From positions 1,103,192-1,167,191 of the forward strand of contig NZ_LGTC01000001.1 of the NCBI RefSeq assembly GCF_001262605.1: DNA of 64,000 nucleotides, written 5' to 3'. The DNA comes from Pseudobacteroides cellulosolvens ATCC 35603 = DSM 2933. GTDB lineage: Bacteria > Bacillota > Clostridia > Acetivibrionales > DSM-2933. The notes beneath the pieces were generated by a model. The model was not told where the DNA came from, searched no databases, and saw only the letters and a list, made by a program, of their open reading frames with translations. Both the position numbers and the translations under genes were made by a program. This document shows positions 8,524-19,124 of this stretch, piece after piece. Numbering within the stretch: the first letter of the stretch is position 1; every line of letters starts with the position of its first letter.

Positions 8524-8957
8524 AATATAGAAAACATAAAAAAAACAGGTATTTCGTTATTAAGAAATACCTTAAGCTTAATAGATTATTTATTCTAAGG
8601 AGCGAATGTTATGTATTCGTCAACTTGTACACTTATCTTTTATCTCATCCTTATTTGTAATACCATTTTGTAATATTACAAACGATGTTTTTTTCTATCT
8701 CTCTAATAGCATTATAGCATAGCTTATATAGAATTCCAAGGATAATTTTTAAAAAAAATTATTTTTTCTGGAGATTGTAATGTTACAAAATACTAAAATC
8801 CGCATTATTCTTCATTTTACAGAAGAAAATAATGGATGAGTTACTTTCAAAAAAGCAAAGGATTTTCTACAATAAAAGATCATTAACTTTACATTTGGCA
8901 AAACGTGTAATAAAAGTATGTGCAAACAATGGCGAATACTCTTTGCTGAAATCCGCC

Positions 8958-9006
8958 AAAAAATAATCGCTATAAAAATCAATTAATTTTTATAGCGATT
9001 ATTTTT
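8958..9006 (-). terminator. Terminator of the GH9-GH5 transcript
   Basis: A 21-base-pair stem (8959-8979 with 8986-9006) with a six-base loop, flanked by A/T runs, about 37 bases beyond the GH5 stop codon. Confidence 0.9.
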
Positions 9007-9042
9007 ATATTTTTAAATTTAAATTACTATCCTATTACGTAT

Positions 9043-10938
9043 TTAATAATCTGCTGATGTCTTGTTAAAGTTTTTTGCAACTATCATAACATCATTCATA
9101 TTAATACTTCCATCACCATTTAAGTCATTAATATCATCATAATTGGAACTTTCTTTAGTAGCATTGAATGACTTGGCAAGCAGAAGTATATCAGACATGT
9201 TTATGCTATTATCTCCGTTCAAATCACCTGCAAAAAGTGCTAACGGCTCTGCCTGTGAACTTATGACCGTATTGGCAGCATTACTTATATGGCTTATTGT
9301 TCTTGAAACATATCCTGCTTTACTGATTTTTATACTATATGAATCAAGTGCTTTGAGAATATTGCCAATTTCAAAATATCCTTTCGAATCACTCGTTGTA
9401 CTACTAGAGGATTGTCCAGTAACTTCAACCTTGAAACCATTTTTTAGTGCTGTATCGGTAAAGTCAGGTTTAACATAGCCTGACGCCTTATTACCTGCTC
9501 CACTCGTCGGTACTGTTGGTGTTGGAGTGTTGCTTGGTTTTGTACTTGTTGGTGTCGGCTTTGAAGTTGATGGTGATGTTGAAACTATAGGTCCATCATT
9601 ATACTGGGATAAGCTGATACCGTTAGCTCCAAGAGGAACCTGATGGTCCAGACCTACAAATTTACCTGCCTTGTTTTGCCATAATGCAGGCTTTAACAAT
9701 GCATACTTTTCTTCATCCCATGTTATAAAATCATGGGTTACAAGTCCGCCAGTATCTCCTGAGTTGGCATTGTAGCACCAGAATGTGTGATGGATTTTAT
9801 TTTCAATCATAAAATCTCTTAAAGCTTCCATCCATTTTTCATTAGGTCCGCCGTCCATGAATCCGCCCCATTCACCCATAAGGAGTGGAGCAATATTCTC
9901 CTCATTTATAAAAGCCCAGTTATCTCTCCAGCAGTCATTATATAATGTTTCCTTTGTAAAACCTTCATAAAACCATTTTTGCTGATATACCAATGGACCA
10001 TAGTCATGTGGAGAGTATACCAGCTGGCTGTTGCCAGCACCTAAATCCACAGGATAATCCTTCACACCTCTAAGACTTCCGCCCCACCAGGTAAAGTAAT
10101 ATTTGCTTTCCGCTCCCCATGCATCCTTTGCAGTATAATCATAATCAGGCTTTGGATAAGCTTCAACACCTTCAACCATTATTAAAAGGTTTGGGTTTAT
10201 GGCCAATACTTTTTTACCTGCTTCTTCAGCAACATATTTCCAGTTTGTTTTGTCTTTTGAGTTATCCCATTTTGCAAATTCTGCCGACTGGTTGGGATTA
10301 CCGTGAGGCTCGTTCTTTAAATCAATAGCAAGAATTGTATCATCATTCTTGTATCTTTTTGCTATCCATTCCAATGATTTGTAAAAATCTTCAGTTGTGA
10401 ACGACCCATCATACCATAAAGGTATTGTATGTCCCATAGCTGCTGATGGAGCACTGTGTATATCCACCATTACTTTTATACCATATTCCTTACAATTGGA
10501 CAGAGCTATGTCAAAAAGCTCCAAGCTGTTTTTTCCTTTTAACTCAGGATTTACAAAGTCATTAACCTGTGACTTGGGATAGATTCCTGCAGCCCACTCG
10601 TTTATTATCTGAACAGACATTGGTATTCTTAAAAAGTTGATACCCCTGTCAGCCATGTTTTTGAAAGCTGCCTTCATATTACAGCTCCATACTCCGTCGA
10701 AAACTCCTGATCCTGTATTAAAACCAAACCAGTTTGTACCTGTCAGCCAAACTTCTTTGCCATCCTTATCAAGGATCTTGTTACCTTTTACATGAAGCCA
10801 GTCGTCATTACCTGGAGCACTTAAAGGATCTGCTGCATCCGCAGCGTTGACAACAAAAGATACCGGTAATAGGGATACTAACATTGAGACAACCATGATG
10901 AATGTGATGATTTTTTTTGTACACAAGACTTTTTTCAT
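9043..10938 (-). CDS. GH5 endoglucanase with X-like module and dockerin
   Basis: A 631-residue secreted cellulase. A signal peptide (about 1-32) is followed by a GH5 catalytic domain (about 45-450) with the acid/base glutamate in NEP (about 210) and the nucleophile in MGEWGGF (about 356), both intact. Next come a Ser/Thr/Pro linker (about 465-490), a small carboxypeptidase-regulatory-like X module (about 495-565) and a dockerin of two calcium-loop repeats, [12 protein letters not shown] and [12 protein letters not shown]. It hydrolyses beta-1,4-glucans and should be built into a cellulosome by cohesin binding. It follows the GH9 gene by 82 bases on the same strand. X-dockerin pairs on enzymes are unlike C. 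thermocellum and point to a Pseudobacteroides-type system. Confidence 0.95.
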   Translation of the reverse strand: MKKVLCTKKIITFIMVVSMLVSLLPVSFVVNAADAADPLSAPGNDDWLHVKGNKILDKDGKEVWLTGTNWFGFNTGSGVFDGVWSCNMKAAFKNMADRGINFLRIPMSVQIINEWAAGIYPKSQVNDFVNPELKGKNSLELFDIALSNCKEYGIKVMVDIHSAPSAAMGHTIPLWYDGSFTTEDFYKSLEWIAKRYKNDDTILAIDLKNEPHGNPNQSAEFAKWDNSKDKTNWKYVAEEAGKKVLAINPNLLIMVEGVEAYPKPDYDYTAKDAWGAESKYYFTWWGGSLRGVKDYPVDLGAGNSQLVYSPHDYGPLVYQQKWFYEGFTKETLYNDCWRDNWAFINEENIAPLLMGEWGGFMDGGPNEKWMEALRDFMIENKIHHTFWCYNANSGDTGGLVTHDFITWDEEKYALLKPALWQNKAGKFVGLDHQVPLGANGISLSQYNDGPIVSTSPSTSKPTPTSTKPSNTPTPTVPTSGAGNKASGYVKPDFTDTALKNGFKVEVTGQSSSSTTSDSKGYFEIGNILKALDSYSIKISKAGYVSRTISHISNAANTVISSQAEPLALFAGDLNGDNSINMSDILLLAKSFNATKESSNYDDINDLNGDGSINMNDVMIVAKNFNKTSADY

Positions 10939-10966
10939 AAACTTATACCTCCAAATTTTTTAGGAT

Positions 10967-10989
10967 GCTGCAAAACAATATTTTGCAGC
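10967..10989. other. Short hairpin between the two cellulase genes
   Basis: GCTGCAAAA and TTTTGCAGC form a nine-base-pair stem with a five-base loop. There is no good U-tract on the minus strand, so it is more likely an mRNA processing or stability element than a terminator. Confidence 0.5.
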
Positions 10990-11020
10990 AATCCATTTTT
11001 CTCTATATATTTATTATATT

Positions 11021-13525
11021 TTAAAATACTACTTCAGAATAATCTGCTGTAGTCTTATTAAAACGCATAGCTGCTATAACAACATCACTCATATTAACAG
11101 TGCCGTCCAGATTAATATCTGCATCTTTGTTATAATTTGCTGCTTCAGATGTACTGTTGAATGCTTTTGCAACAACTATAATATCCGACATGTTAATTGT
11201 GCCGTCCTGATTGCTGTCTCCACCCCAAATAAGTATTGGTGACTCTTGAGTTGATAATTCAATGTTGCTGTTTTCAACAATGATATCACTTATTGTCCTG
11301 GAAAGCATTCCACTTTTCTTTATAGTAAGAGTGTATCCGGAAGCATTGGGTGCTATATTTTTCAACTCAAAGTAACCCTTTGTGTCTGTTGTCGCTGAAA
11401 TTGCTGTACCGTTTAATTTTACTGTAAAACCGGTTAATAACCCGGCAGATGTTGCTGTAAAATCAGGCTTTATATATCCTGATATTGTCTTTCCTGTTTG
11501 AGGGCTTGTAGGTGTGTTGGATGGCTTGATTGGTGTGCTTGAAGGTTTCGTAGGCGTAGGCTTTGGATTATCTCCAGGCTCTGGACCGTAAACCAATACT
11601 CCATCGTCATAAACCGGTATAAACTTGGTCAGTGAACCTTCCCAACTTGATGAAGTTTCAAGATCCTGTGCAGAAAAATCATTTTTCGCATCCCATGCAT
11701 TAGAACCATATGGGAATTTAACATTAAAGCTGATTGTCTTTTTGTAATTATTAACTCCGCCAGGATACATTGTAAATCCTGTAAAGTCAATATCAATATA
11801 GTAAATATTTTTTGATTCATCCCAGGGAATCAAGCCTGTTACCTTTGCGGCACTAGTTCCACTAACAGAAATCTTGTAATCCTCAGGCTTAAGCCCTGCT
11901 TTTAATCCTTCAGAAATATCTATAAAATATTTACACGAAAGCTTATTGCTGGATCTTGCAGGCCAAGCAGTCTGGTTTCCAAGTGTAATTGTTATCATGG
12001 CAGCATCACCCTGGATAGCTACAGCTGACATTGTCAGGTATTCATCAATAGGTTCTTCTATAGCTTTAAAATCAGGAATAGGATTTCCACCGTATTTATT
12101 GTACATTCTCGCCAATATTCCTACAAAACCTGCATTATAGTCACAGGCTACTTCGTTGTTTTCATAGTTTTTAACATCATCCATATAACCGTCTGTGTTG
12201 CCAGGTCCGCCTACAAGTGCACCATACAGTACATGCCTGTGATAATTGGGTATGTCACAGTCCAGGTAACCCATCCAGGAACCGTGTGCAGTTCTGTGAT
12301 GAGGTCTTTTTGGTGGATTTACGCCAAATCCGCAAACATAACTTCTTCCGGTGCTTCCTAATGCATAATCAATCTGGCTCTTTGCAAAGGCTTTGTACGA
12401 AGTTACCTTGTCTGCACTGCATACCTTTGAATCAGCATATACATCAGCAAGGAATGCCTCTGTTGTTGCATATCTTAATGATCCCCATCTATCAAGCCAG
12501 GCAAGGCCTTTTGGAGTATATGTTATCTTTTCGGATCCATTACCTGCCCACCAATCCAAATGTCTTTCAATGGATTCTTTGTATAATGGCTTGTCTGTTT
12601 CTCTTGCAAGGAGCAGCAAAGCACCAAATAGCTTCTGATCCCAACAATGTGCCCACTTATACTTGATTAAAGTTGTGATTCCTTCCTTTTCCCAATTGGA
12701 TTCGAAGGATTGAGCTTTTTCAAGATACGTTTTATCATCTGACGCATAGTAAAGCCACATAGCAGCCCAGGTAAGTTCATCATAAAAACCGCTCCATGAA
12801 GCGTAGAAACCATCTGCAGCAGTATAACCCTTATCGCTTCTCGTTTTATCCGCAAATGCATAAAGCTCTTTTGCATGCTTCAAACACTCTGCAGCATATG
12901 TAGGATTTGTAGGCTTGAAGATGGCAGCAGCTGAAGCTAATGCAGCAGCAGTCTCAGCTACAACAGCTGATCCGGGGTTAGCTTCTGTCAAAACATATGA
13001 TGGTCTCTTCATAACCTCAAGTACTACCTCGGCAGGTCCCCACCAGGAATGGTCAGCCTGACCGTCACCAACCTGATAGTAATAAACATTTGGTGAAGGA
13101 TGGCATTTAATAAAGTAGTCTGTTGCCCACTTTATGTTGTCCAAAATGTATGGGAGCTGACCGCTTTTTTCATAAGCATCCCTGTTCTCATAAACACTCC
13201 ATGCAAGCATTGTTGAAGTATAAGCCATAGGTAAATTGAATTTTACATGGTCTCCTGCATCATACCAGCCGCCTGTCAGATCAACATTATGATCAGCTCC
13301 GTCAGTCATACCTGAGTCACCACGCCAGTTGTTACGACTGTCTTCAGGAATATCACCTGCACGTTGGAACTCATAAAACATGATTGCTTTCTGCAATGCT
13401 TCGCCATAATTGTAACTTGCAGCAGCATTTAAAGTTGGTCCTGAGACAGTAAATACCGTTGTAAGCAAAAACATAGCTGAGAGAACAGAAACTTTTTTTA
13501 GGAAACTTCTTTTCATAGTACACAT
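11021..13525 (-). CDS. GH9 cellulase with CBM3c, X-like module and dockerin
   Basis: An 834-residue secreted cellulase of the GH9-CBM3c (processive endoglucanase) type. Order: signal peptide (about 1-35), GH9 catalytic domain (about 37-470) with the catalytic aspartates in [12 protein letters not shown], the [10 protein letters not shown] motif and the catalytic glutamate region [11 protein letters not shown], then CBM3c (about 480-625), a PT-rich linker, an X-like module (about 695-765) and a dockerin with repeats [12 protein letters not shown] and [15 protein letters not shown]3c normally feeds a single chain into the active site. Two start codons are possible: the ATG at 13525 lies three bases after AGGAGG and the one at 13516 twelve bases after; both keep the signal peptide. 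First gene of the cellulase pair. Confidence 0.95.
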   Translation of the reverse strand: MCTMKRSFLKKVSVLSAMFLLTTVFTVSGPTLNAAASYNYGEALQKAIMFYEFQRAGDIPEDSRNNWRGDSGMTDGADHNVDLTGGWYDAGDHVKFNLPMAYTSTMLAWSVYENRDAYEKSGQLPYILDNIKWATDYFIKCHPSPNVYYYQVGDGQADHSWWGPAEVVLEVMKRPSYVLTEANPGSAVVAETAAALASAAAIFKPTNPTYAAECLKHAKELYAFADKTRSDKGYTAADGFYASWSGFYDELTWAAMWLYYASDDKTYLEKAQSFESNWEKEGITTLIKYKWAHCWDQKLFGALLLLARETDKPLYKESIERHLDWWAGNGSEKITYTPKGLAWLDRWGSLRYATTEAFLADVYADSKVCSADKVTSYKAFAKSQIDYALGSTGRSYVCGFGVNPPKRPHHRTAHGSWMGYLDCDIPNYHRHVLYGALVGGPGNTDGYMDDVKNYENNEVACDYNAGFVGILARMYNKYGGNPIPDFKAIEEPIDEYLTMSAVAIQGDAAMITITLGNQTAWPARSSNKLSCKYFIDISEGLKAGLKPEDYKISVSGTSAAKVTGLIPWDESKNIYYIDIDFTGFTMYPGGVNNYKKTISFNVKFPYGSNAWDAKNDFSAQDLETSSSWEGSLTKFIPVYDDGVLVYGPEPGDNPKPTPTKPSSTPIKPSNTPTSPQTGKTISGYIKPDFTATSAGLLTGFTVKLNGTAISATTDTKGYFELKNIAPNASGYTLTIKKSGMLSRTISDIIVENSNIELSTQESPILIWGGDSNQDGTINMSDIIVVAKAFNSTSEAANYNKDADINLDGTVNMSDVVIAAMRFNKTTADYSEVVF

Positions 13526-13566
13526 ATACCTCCTATTTTTTTATATGTCTTTAGGATACAAAATAA

Positions 13567-13665
13567 GTAATGAGTAAAATATTACTTCCGCTTTTGAGCG
13601 GGTGTTGACGAGTTAAGTCAACACATGAGCGAAATTTATAGCGGAAGTTATATTTTAGTTATTAC
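13567..13665. repeat. 99-bp palindromic MITE-like element
   Basis: Terminal inverted repeats of 26 bases with three mismatches (13567-13592 and 13640-13665; shared core TAAAATAT, then ACTTCCGCT) enclose an inner inverted repeat GTGTTGAC / GTCAACAC. A diverged partial copy lies inverted at 63285-63336 and a fragment (GAGCGGAAGT) at 52328. It encodes nothing and sits between the GH9 start and the regulator genes. Confidence 0.75.
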
Positions 13666-13719
13666 AAAAAAGCAAAATTTTGCATACTTATTCACAGTAA
13701 GTATAACATTTTGCTTTTT
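13666..13719 (-). terminator. Terminator of the sensor-regulator operon
   Basis: An imperfect long hairpin (GCAAAATTTTGCATACTTA against TAAGTATAACATTTTGC) followed on the minus strand by a T run, about 80 bases past the response-regulator stop. Confidence 0.8.
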
Positions 13720-13796
13720 GTTTCTTCAATTGCACAGCTTGGCATATTATAAACATATTTGCATTTTAAATGCGTAAGTAATATTTGAGTCCTTCC

Positions 13797-15440
13797 TCAT
13801 GGTCTGTCACTTTTGTTATTTAATTCTCTATATTCGGTAGGGGTCATATTTGAATACTTTTTAAATGTTTTTGAGAAATACTGGGAGTCTGAAAAACCCA
13901 CCAATTGTGCTATTTCATAAGTTTTATACTTTCCGTCCTTCAATAGTTCCTTTGATTTTTCCACCCTTATTTCATTTAGAAAATCAATAAAGTTTTTCCC
14001 AAGCTCCTTTTTAAACATCCTGCTTAGATAAAATGAGCTTACATATATGTTTTCCGCAACCCTTCCAAGGGTTATAGGCTCGTTATAGTGGTTATTCAGG
14101 TAATCTACTGCCTTCTGAACCATCAACTTTATCCTCTTGTTGTTAAAGTTATTGATTTTTGAAGCAACATCTATTGCAACCTCCTCCAATAACGAGTTTA
14201 GGTCCTTTATGTTATCACAGTTTTCTGCATATATATAGAAACTGCTGATCTTACTGGAGCCTGATTGGCCTCTGTCATCGTCTGCTGCATTTATGGACAG
14301 CCGTATATTGTTTATGGAAGATGTTACGTTTACAAAATATATTTTCAAATATGCCATATTTCTTTCATTCTCTTCTAATGAAGATATGAATTCTCTAATA
14401 CTCTGCAGCTTGGTTCTGACTTCACTAAGATCACCTGACTTTATACCTGCTAAAAGCTCATTACTGTATATCTCAAGCATTGAGTAGTTCTCATACTTGA
14501 AGAAAGAATTAAGATCTTTATAGAAAATAACAAGGTTATTACCTAAATAATATTTAAACCTTAATGCCTCATGGCATTCGCTTAATTTAGCCGGCAATTC
14601 CAGTGCACCCACACCCTCGGAGCTAACAGAAACTGAAATATTAAAATCGTAATAGTTTTGAATTATTTGTTGAAGGCTCAGACACTTCTCTTCCACCAAT
14701 TCTGCATAACCGTCATTATATTCTCTCATATGCAGTATAAAAGCTGTCCACTTGCTTTCAAGAGAAATGCTTATTACATCAAAAGTATCCTGAAAAAGAT
14801 CCTTGAAAGTATTAATTATACCCAATTGATGAAGAGGCTTATACCTGTCAAAGCTGCTTTCATTACCTTCCTTGACTTCATTTTCAACAAGTATCAGAAA
14901 GAAATTGCTTATTTCAAGATTGAAAAGCTCCATTTTGGCCTTGATATCCTTAGGGTCCTTATTAATAGCATATATTATGTCATATAAAAACTTTTCCCTT
15001 AAAATAGGAATATTCTGCTCAAACAAAACTTTTAATTTATTAATTTCTTCATTTTTGTCTCTGGCACTTTTGAGTTCAGAAACAGCTTTTTCAACCACCT
15101 CATTTAAAACCTCAATTTTTGATGGTTTTAATAAGAATTCAAAAACCCCGTATTTAATGGCATCCCTTGCAAACTCAAAGTCTCTGTGGCCTGTTAGAAT
15201 TATTATTTTGCTCTCAGGCACAAGATCAATTATTTCACTTATCATTGTAATTCCATCCATACCGGGCATTTTAATATCAGTAAAAATTATATCCGGCTTT
15301 ACTTCCTTTATGACATCTATAGCAGTCAAGCCGTCTCCCGCTTCAGCACATACCTCGCAATCGTACTTATGCCAATCAATAACATTTTTTAATCCTCTTC
15401 TGATTATTGGTTCGTCATCAACTATTATAACTTTGAACAT
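13797..15440 (-). CDS. YesN-type response regulator (receiver + AraC DNA-binding domain)
   Basis: A 547-residue regulator. The receiver domain (1-120) has the acidic pair VDDE and the phosphorylation aspartate D55 in FTDIKMPG. A long middle region follows, then two AraC-type helix-turn-helix motifs in the last 100 residues (GRVAENIYVSSFYLSRMFKK and QLVGFSDSQYFSKTFKK). It is the partner of the histidine kinase 74 bases upstream. GGTGGGGG precedes the ATG. Such pairs control carbohydrate-use genes; the cellulase genes directly downstream are the obvious candidate targets, but no operator is identified. Confidence 0.93.
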   Translation of the reverse strand: MFKVIIVDDEPIIRRGLKNVIDWHKYDCEVCAEAGDGLTAIDVIKEVKPDIIFTDIKMPGMDGITMISEIIDLVPESKIIILTGHRDFEFARDAIKYGVFEFLLKPSKIEVLNEVVEKAVSELKSARDKNEEINKLKVLFEQNIPILREKFLYDIIYAINKDPKDIKAKMELFNLEISNFFLILVENEVKEGNESSFDRYKPLHQLGIINTFKDLFQDTFDVISISLESKWTAFILHMREYNDGYAELVEEKCLSLQQIIQNYYDFNISVSVSSEGVGALELPAKLSECHEALRFKYYLGNNLVIFYKDLNSFFKYENYSMLEIYSNELLAGIKSGDLSEVRTKLQSIREFISSLEENERNMAYLKIYFVNVTSSINNIRLSINAADDDRGQSGSSKISSFYIYAENCDNIKDLNSLLEEVAIDVASKINNFNNKRIKLMVQKAVDYLNNHYNEPITLGRVAENIYVSSFYLSRMFKKELGKNFIDFLNEIRVEKSKELLKDGKYKTYEIAQLVGFSDSQYFSKTFKKYSNMTPTEYRELNNKSDRP

Positions 15441-15514
15441 AATTCCCCCACCTCAATAAAATATGAATTAACTGTTTACACATTAATACAGCAATTTTGC
15501 TTTTTCTATTTTTA

Positions 15515-17326
15515 TTAATCTTTTATCGGCCCTTTAACCGGTATTGAAACAGTTACCTTTGTAAATTCGTCTTTTTCACTGGTTATACTAAGGCCGTACT
15601 TTTCGCCATAAAACAGCTTTATTCGCCTGTTGACATTTTCTAATCCTATACTTTTTCGCTCTTCGTTTACCCGCACTCTAAAATATGTATCGTTATCAAG
15701 TTCCAGGATTTCATTAAGTGCTTTCAAACTTTCCTTATCCATTCCTATTCCGTTATCAATAACCTCTATTACAAGAATACCATAGCTGATAAAAGTATTA
15801 AGCCTTATGACCCCAACATCATTTATATTTCCAATTCCATGGTAGACAGCATTTTCAATTATTGGTTGTATCAACAGCCTGGGTATGTTTATTTCGAGGA
15901 TGTCGTTGTTTTCAACATATACATTTAGCTGTATCCTATCTTCAAAGCGTTTTTTTAATATGGAGATATAATGGTCAATATATTTAAATTCATCCCTTAA
16001 CGGTATAAGTTTATCATCTCTGCCGATGCTTGCCTCCATCAATGAAGACAGAGCTGTAACAGTCTCACTTATTTCAGGGACATTCTTTAACATAGCCATC
16101 CAATTTATAGATTCCAAGGTGTTAAACAGGAAGTGCGGGTTAATTTGAGACTGAAGTGCCTTCAGCTGAGCTTCCTTTCTAGTAATTTGCTCCCTGTAGA
16201 TCCATGTAATAAGATGGCTGATTTCCTTAGACATTTCATTAAATGTCTTGGTAATAAAACCGAGCTCATCATCTCTATCCACCTCTACATCAACATGTGT
16301 TCCTTTTTGAATTTCCTTCATACCTGTAACAAGCCGTTTTATTGGAATAATAAAATCATTTGATACTTTTCTGTTCAATAATGTGAATAATAAAGCTGTA
16401 ACAAGGCATATGCAGATAATTATTATCCTGAAACTGTATATATCTTTGTACAGTATATCCAGTGGTATATATGAAATAATCTTCCAGGCTGGATCTATCA
16501 TTTTTACATAAGTAATCAGTGCCTCCTCACCCTTATCAACAAAAGACCCTTCCCTCTTTTTTATATCTTTTGAAATATTTTTAGTAAAATTTTGAGGAAA
16601 ATCATTATTCCGGCTTACAATAGACTCGTTCTCGGCAGAAACTACAATTACATCCTTCATGTCATTGTTAGCAAGACCTTTATACACTGATTCGAAAAAG
16701 GCCCGGTTTATGCGAATAACCATAAGACCTATTTCTTTAAAGTTATCTCTGTCGTATACAGTTCTCACCAGAAAAATCTGTTCTGCCTTGCTTGTATTCC
16801 TGGTAAAATACCATCTTACCTTGCCATGACCTTGCCTGGCCTTCACAATCATTTCATCGAACTTAACAAGTTTTTCTATACTTTCTTTTGAACTACTGCT
16901 ATCTTTGAAAAATTTCACTTTTCTGTCTGCAGACTCAAAGTATATTCCTTGTATCTCATTCCTTGTATTTGTATATTTTTTCAATGTGTCCATTGTTGAG
17001 ATATTTCTTTTATACTTATCAAGGCTTGAAGCACTGTTTTTATCCTTATCCTTCAATCTTTCATAAATATTATTGTCGTAGAGTAATTCCTGGGACATAC
17101 TTGTAAGACTGTTTATACAGTCAGAAAGCCTTAGCTCAATAGTTCTCATTATATATAAGGAGTAATCAATGGATTTACTCTGAATAATTTTTTCAGATAT
17201 CATACAGCTTGCAAGGCCAATAATAATTACAGGTATAAGAATTTGAAAATATGATATCAAAAGCATTTTATGTTTGATCGGAAGATTTTTGTATAATTGC
17301 CTAAGTTTTGTCAAAGGATTTTTCAT
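15515..17326 (-). CDS. YesM-type sensor histidine kinase
   Basis: A 603-residue membrane kinase: transmembrane helix at about 20-45, a large extracellular sensing domain (about 45-295), a second helix (about 296-318), HAMP, a His_kinase domain with the phosphorylated histidine in QINPHFLFNTLESINWM, and an ATPase domain with DNGIGM. GGGGG lies seven bases before the ATG. It lies 52 bases after the binding-protein gene and 74 before the response regulator. The binding lipoprotein probably presents a sugar to the extracellular domain. Confidence 0.93.
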   Translation of the reverse strand: MKNPLTKLRQLYKNLPIKHKMLLISYFQILIPVIIIGLASCMISEKIIQSKSIDYSLYIMRTIELRLSDCINSLTSMSQELLYDNNIYERLKDKDKNSASSLDKYKRNISTMDTLKKYTNTRNEIQGIYFESADRKVKFFKDSSSSKESIEKLVKFDEMIVKARQGHGKVRWYFTRNTSKAEQIFLVRTVYDRDNFKEIGLMVIRINRAFFESVYKGLANNDMKDVIVVSAENESIVSRNNDFPQNFTKNISKDIKKREGSFVDKGEEALITYVKMIDPAWKIISYIPLDILYKDIYSFRIIIICICLVTALLFTLLNRKVSNDFIIPIKRLVTGMKEIQKGTHVDVEVDRDDELGFITKTFNEMSKEISHLITWIYREQITRKEAQLKALQSQINPHFLFNTLESINWMAMLKNVPEISETVTALSSLMEASIGRDDKLIPLRDEFKYIDHYISILKKRFEDRIQLNVYVENNDILEINIPRLLIQPIIENAVYHGIGNINDVGVIRLNTFISYGILVIEVIDNGIGMDKESLKALNEILELDNDTYFRVRVNEERKSIGLENVNRRIKLFYGEKYGLSITSEKDEFTKVTVSIPVKGPIKD

Positions 17327-17378
17327 TTATTTGCCCCCGTGCTGAACTATCATAAGAATGACTAAAATATTACAAAGC

Positions 17379-18704
17379 TTAATTTATAAGGCCTCGCGTT
17401 CTTAAATTTTTCATATATTCCACCCATACTTCATCTGCTTTAGCCTTATCTTCAAGAATATATGGAAATTTAGTAACAATAACTTCTTCCCAGGCTGTTC
17501 TGTCAACATAGCTGTCAGGCGGACCCACCAACTCATTGGCACTGTTAATAAGATCAAGACCTCTTAATGTCAAATAGTTATAATTAAGCCCTTTTATGTC
17601 AATATCTATGTTGCTAATCATACCTGTCTTGAATGAAAATATTTGTGCAGATCTTTTTGATGTCAGTGCCTTAAGAAGTTTGATTGCTGCTTCTTTCTTA
17701 TCTTTGTTTTCCCATGCATTCCGACTTATATAAAAAGTACCGCACCCTAACCCATTTATCATTGTAGGACTTTTAGATACCCCCTCTTTTATCTGAGGAA
17801 ATGGTATGATGTCATATGTTTTCTGATTTTCCTTTATCTTTCCTATAAACCAAGAGCCTTGTGCAATCATTGCAGCATTTTTTTTAAGGAACATATCATC
17901 CCTTGCCTTGTTGTCCATAACACTGGCTTCATCATAAGGCGGAAAAGCGTTCAAATCATGAAGTTCCTTCATATATTTCATTGCATCAATATAGCAATCT
18001 TTGATTGCTCCTCCAAAAACAGGATATTCAAGAACATATTTTCCACCTAATGCGGCAAGTATGTTCTGGTATAAATATGTCCCCTCTGAGCTGTAATTAA
18101 GTGCTATTGGTGTTATACCATTGGCCCTGAATTTAATAACTGCTTCTTTTAACTCTTCATAATCTTTTGGCACATTAACATTGAATTTTTCAAACAAATC
18201 CTTATTAATGAAAAGACCCTCAAATATTCTTTCAAAAGGTAATCCGTATATCGACCCTAAATCGGTGGTATAGTCCCATCCGCTATCTTTAAAAGTTTTT
18301 TTCCACTCGGGATCATTATTTAAAAGCTCAGTTAAGTCAGCTACCTTACCTGCTTTTATCAATGCCTTAATATCTGATCCTGGCCATAATCCGAATACAT
18401 CAGGGTCATAGCCGGACGCAAAATCGGCTTTGATTTTTGGCAGGAAATCATCACCCGATACAGAATCGTTTATTATTTCAATGTCTTTATTACTTTCCAT
18501 AAATTCAGTAAAAATATCATTTAAAGGCTCTGCCTGTGGATCAATGCCTCCCCAACTACTGATAAACCTTAATGTTGTCTTCTCCTTTTCAGAGCTTGTA
18601 TCAATATTATCGGCAGGCCTTGAATAAAGATCACATGAAGTGGAAAGTAACACAAATGATAAAATTAAAATGCAGAAAAGTCCGCACCTAAAGTATTTAT
18701 TAAT
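17379..18704 (-). CDS. Sensory solute-binding lipoprotein, apparently started at ATT
   Basis: An extracellular solute-binding protein family 1 member. The nearest canonical start (GTG, 18653) lies inside the hydrophobic core of a lipoprotein signal. In frame upstream, codons 18704-18654 read as a basic N-region plus hydrophobic core ending LLSTSC (lipobox Cys). GGGGAGG lies nine bases before an ATT at 18704, and no ATG, GTG or TTG fits there, so initiation at ATT (441 residues) is the best reading. A miscalled ATG cannot be excluded. First gene of the binding protein-kinase-regulator triad; no permeases follow, so it is likely a sensor rather than a transporter part. Confidence 0.85.
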   Translation of the reverse strand: MNKYFRCGLFCILILSFVLLSTSCDLYSRPADNIDTSSEKEKTTLRFISSWGGIDPQAEPLNDIFTEFMESNKDIEIINDSVSGDDFLPKIKADFASGYDPDVFGLWPGSDIKALIKAGKVADLTELLNNDPEWKKTFKDSGWDYTTDLGSIYGLPFERIFEGLFINKDLFEKFNVNVPKDYEELKEAVIKFRANGITPIALNYSSEGTYLYQNILAALGGKYVLEYPVFGGAIKDCYIDAMKYMKELHDLNAFPPYDEASVMDNKARDDMFLKKNAAMIAQGSWFIGKIKENQKTYDIIPFPQIKEGVSKSPTMINGLGCGTFYISRNAWENKDKKEAAIKLLKALTSKRSAQIFSFKTGMISNIDIDIKGLNYNYLTLRGLDLINSANELVGPPDSYVDRTAWEEVIVTKFPYILEDKAKADEVWVEYMKNLRTRGLIN

Positions 18705-19124
18705 ATTAAACCGCCTCCCCTATGATTTAATATTATAACATGTATAACTGCATATCCTACATAAAAATACTATTAATTTTTACATATTATAATTATATAA
18801 AATATATTCTAAAAATGTAATAAGTATGGTGTATATTTTATTGTCATATTTTGCTTGATATTGTTAAAATAATTGTCATCTTTTGAACAATTATCGCAAC
18901 GATGCTCAGGAATCTTTAAAGTACCCGATCTGTCAAATTTTAACATTATAGACTTTTAAGTTTTTCTATTTCTGCAGTTTTTATTTGAAGAATTTTCTGA
19001 ATCTTTTCTGATAAAATGGTAAGAAGGGATTTAGCAATATTGAAAAGTTAGCAATAATTTGATTTTAATAGGCGTGCCATGACATTAAAAAGCCCTTACT
19101 TTACCAGTCAATATACAATTTCTC
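18705..19124. other. Intergenic region, no gene seen
   Basis: 420 AT-rich bases between recO and the sensory triad. I see the GGGGAGG ribosome-binding site of the triad (18714-18720) but no confident promoter, repeat or RNA element. Confidence 0.6.

Larger units (their letters stand above)
8028..9042. other. Long AT-rich intergenic region
   Basis: About 1 kb without a convincing gene. It holds a short tandem repeat of ATTCATATA (8322-8354, three full units), a palindromic dispersed element (8433-8523), a hairpin (8548-8575), two copies of the palindrome TTGTAATRTTACAA (8668-8681 and 8775-8788), and the terminator of the GH5 gene (8958-9006). A 20-codon reading frame with an AAGGAG site lies at 8611-8673; I do not call it a gene. 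A TATAAT for the binding-protein gene is visible on the minus strand at 8209-8214. Confidence 0.6.

Noticed and set aside
8611..8673. 20-codon frame with AAGGAG site
   Set aside because: Too short to call without expression or conservation data; listed only as a finding.
12217..12666. 149-codon plus-strand frame within the GH9 gene
   Set aside because: Shadow of the GH9 coding sequence; no family match.
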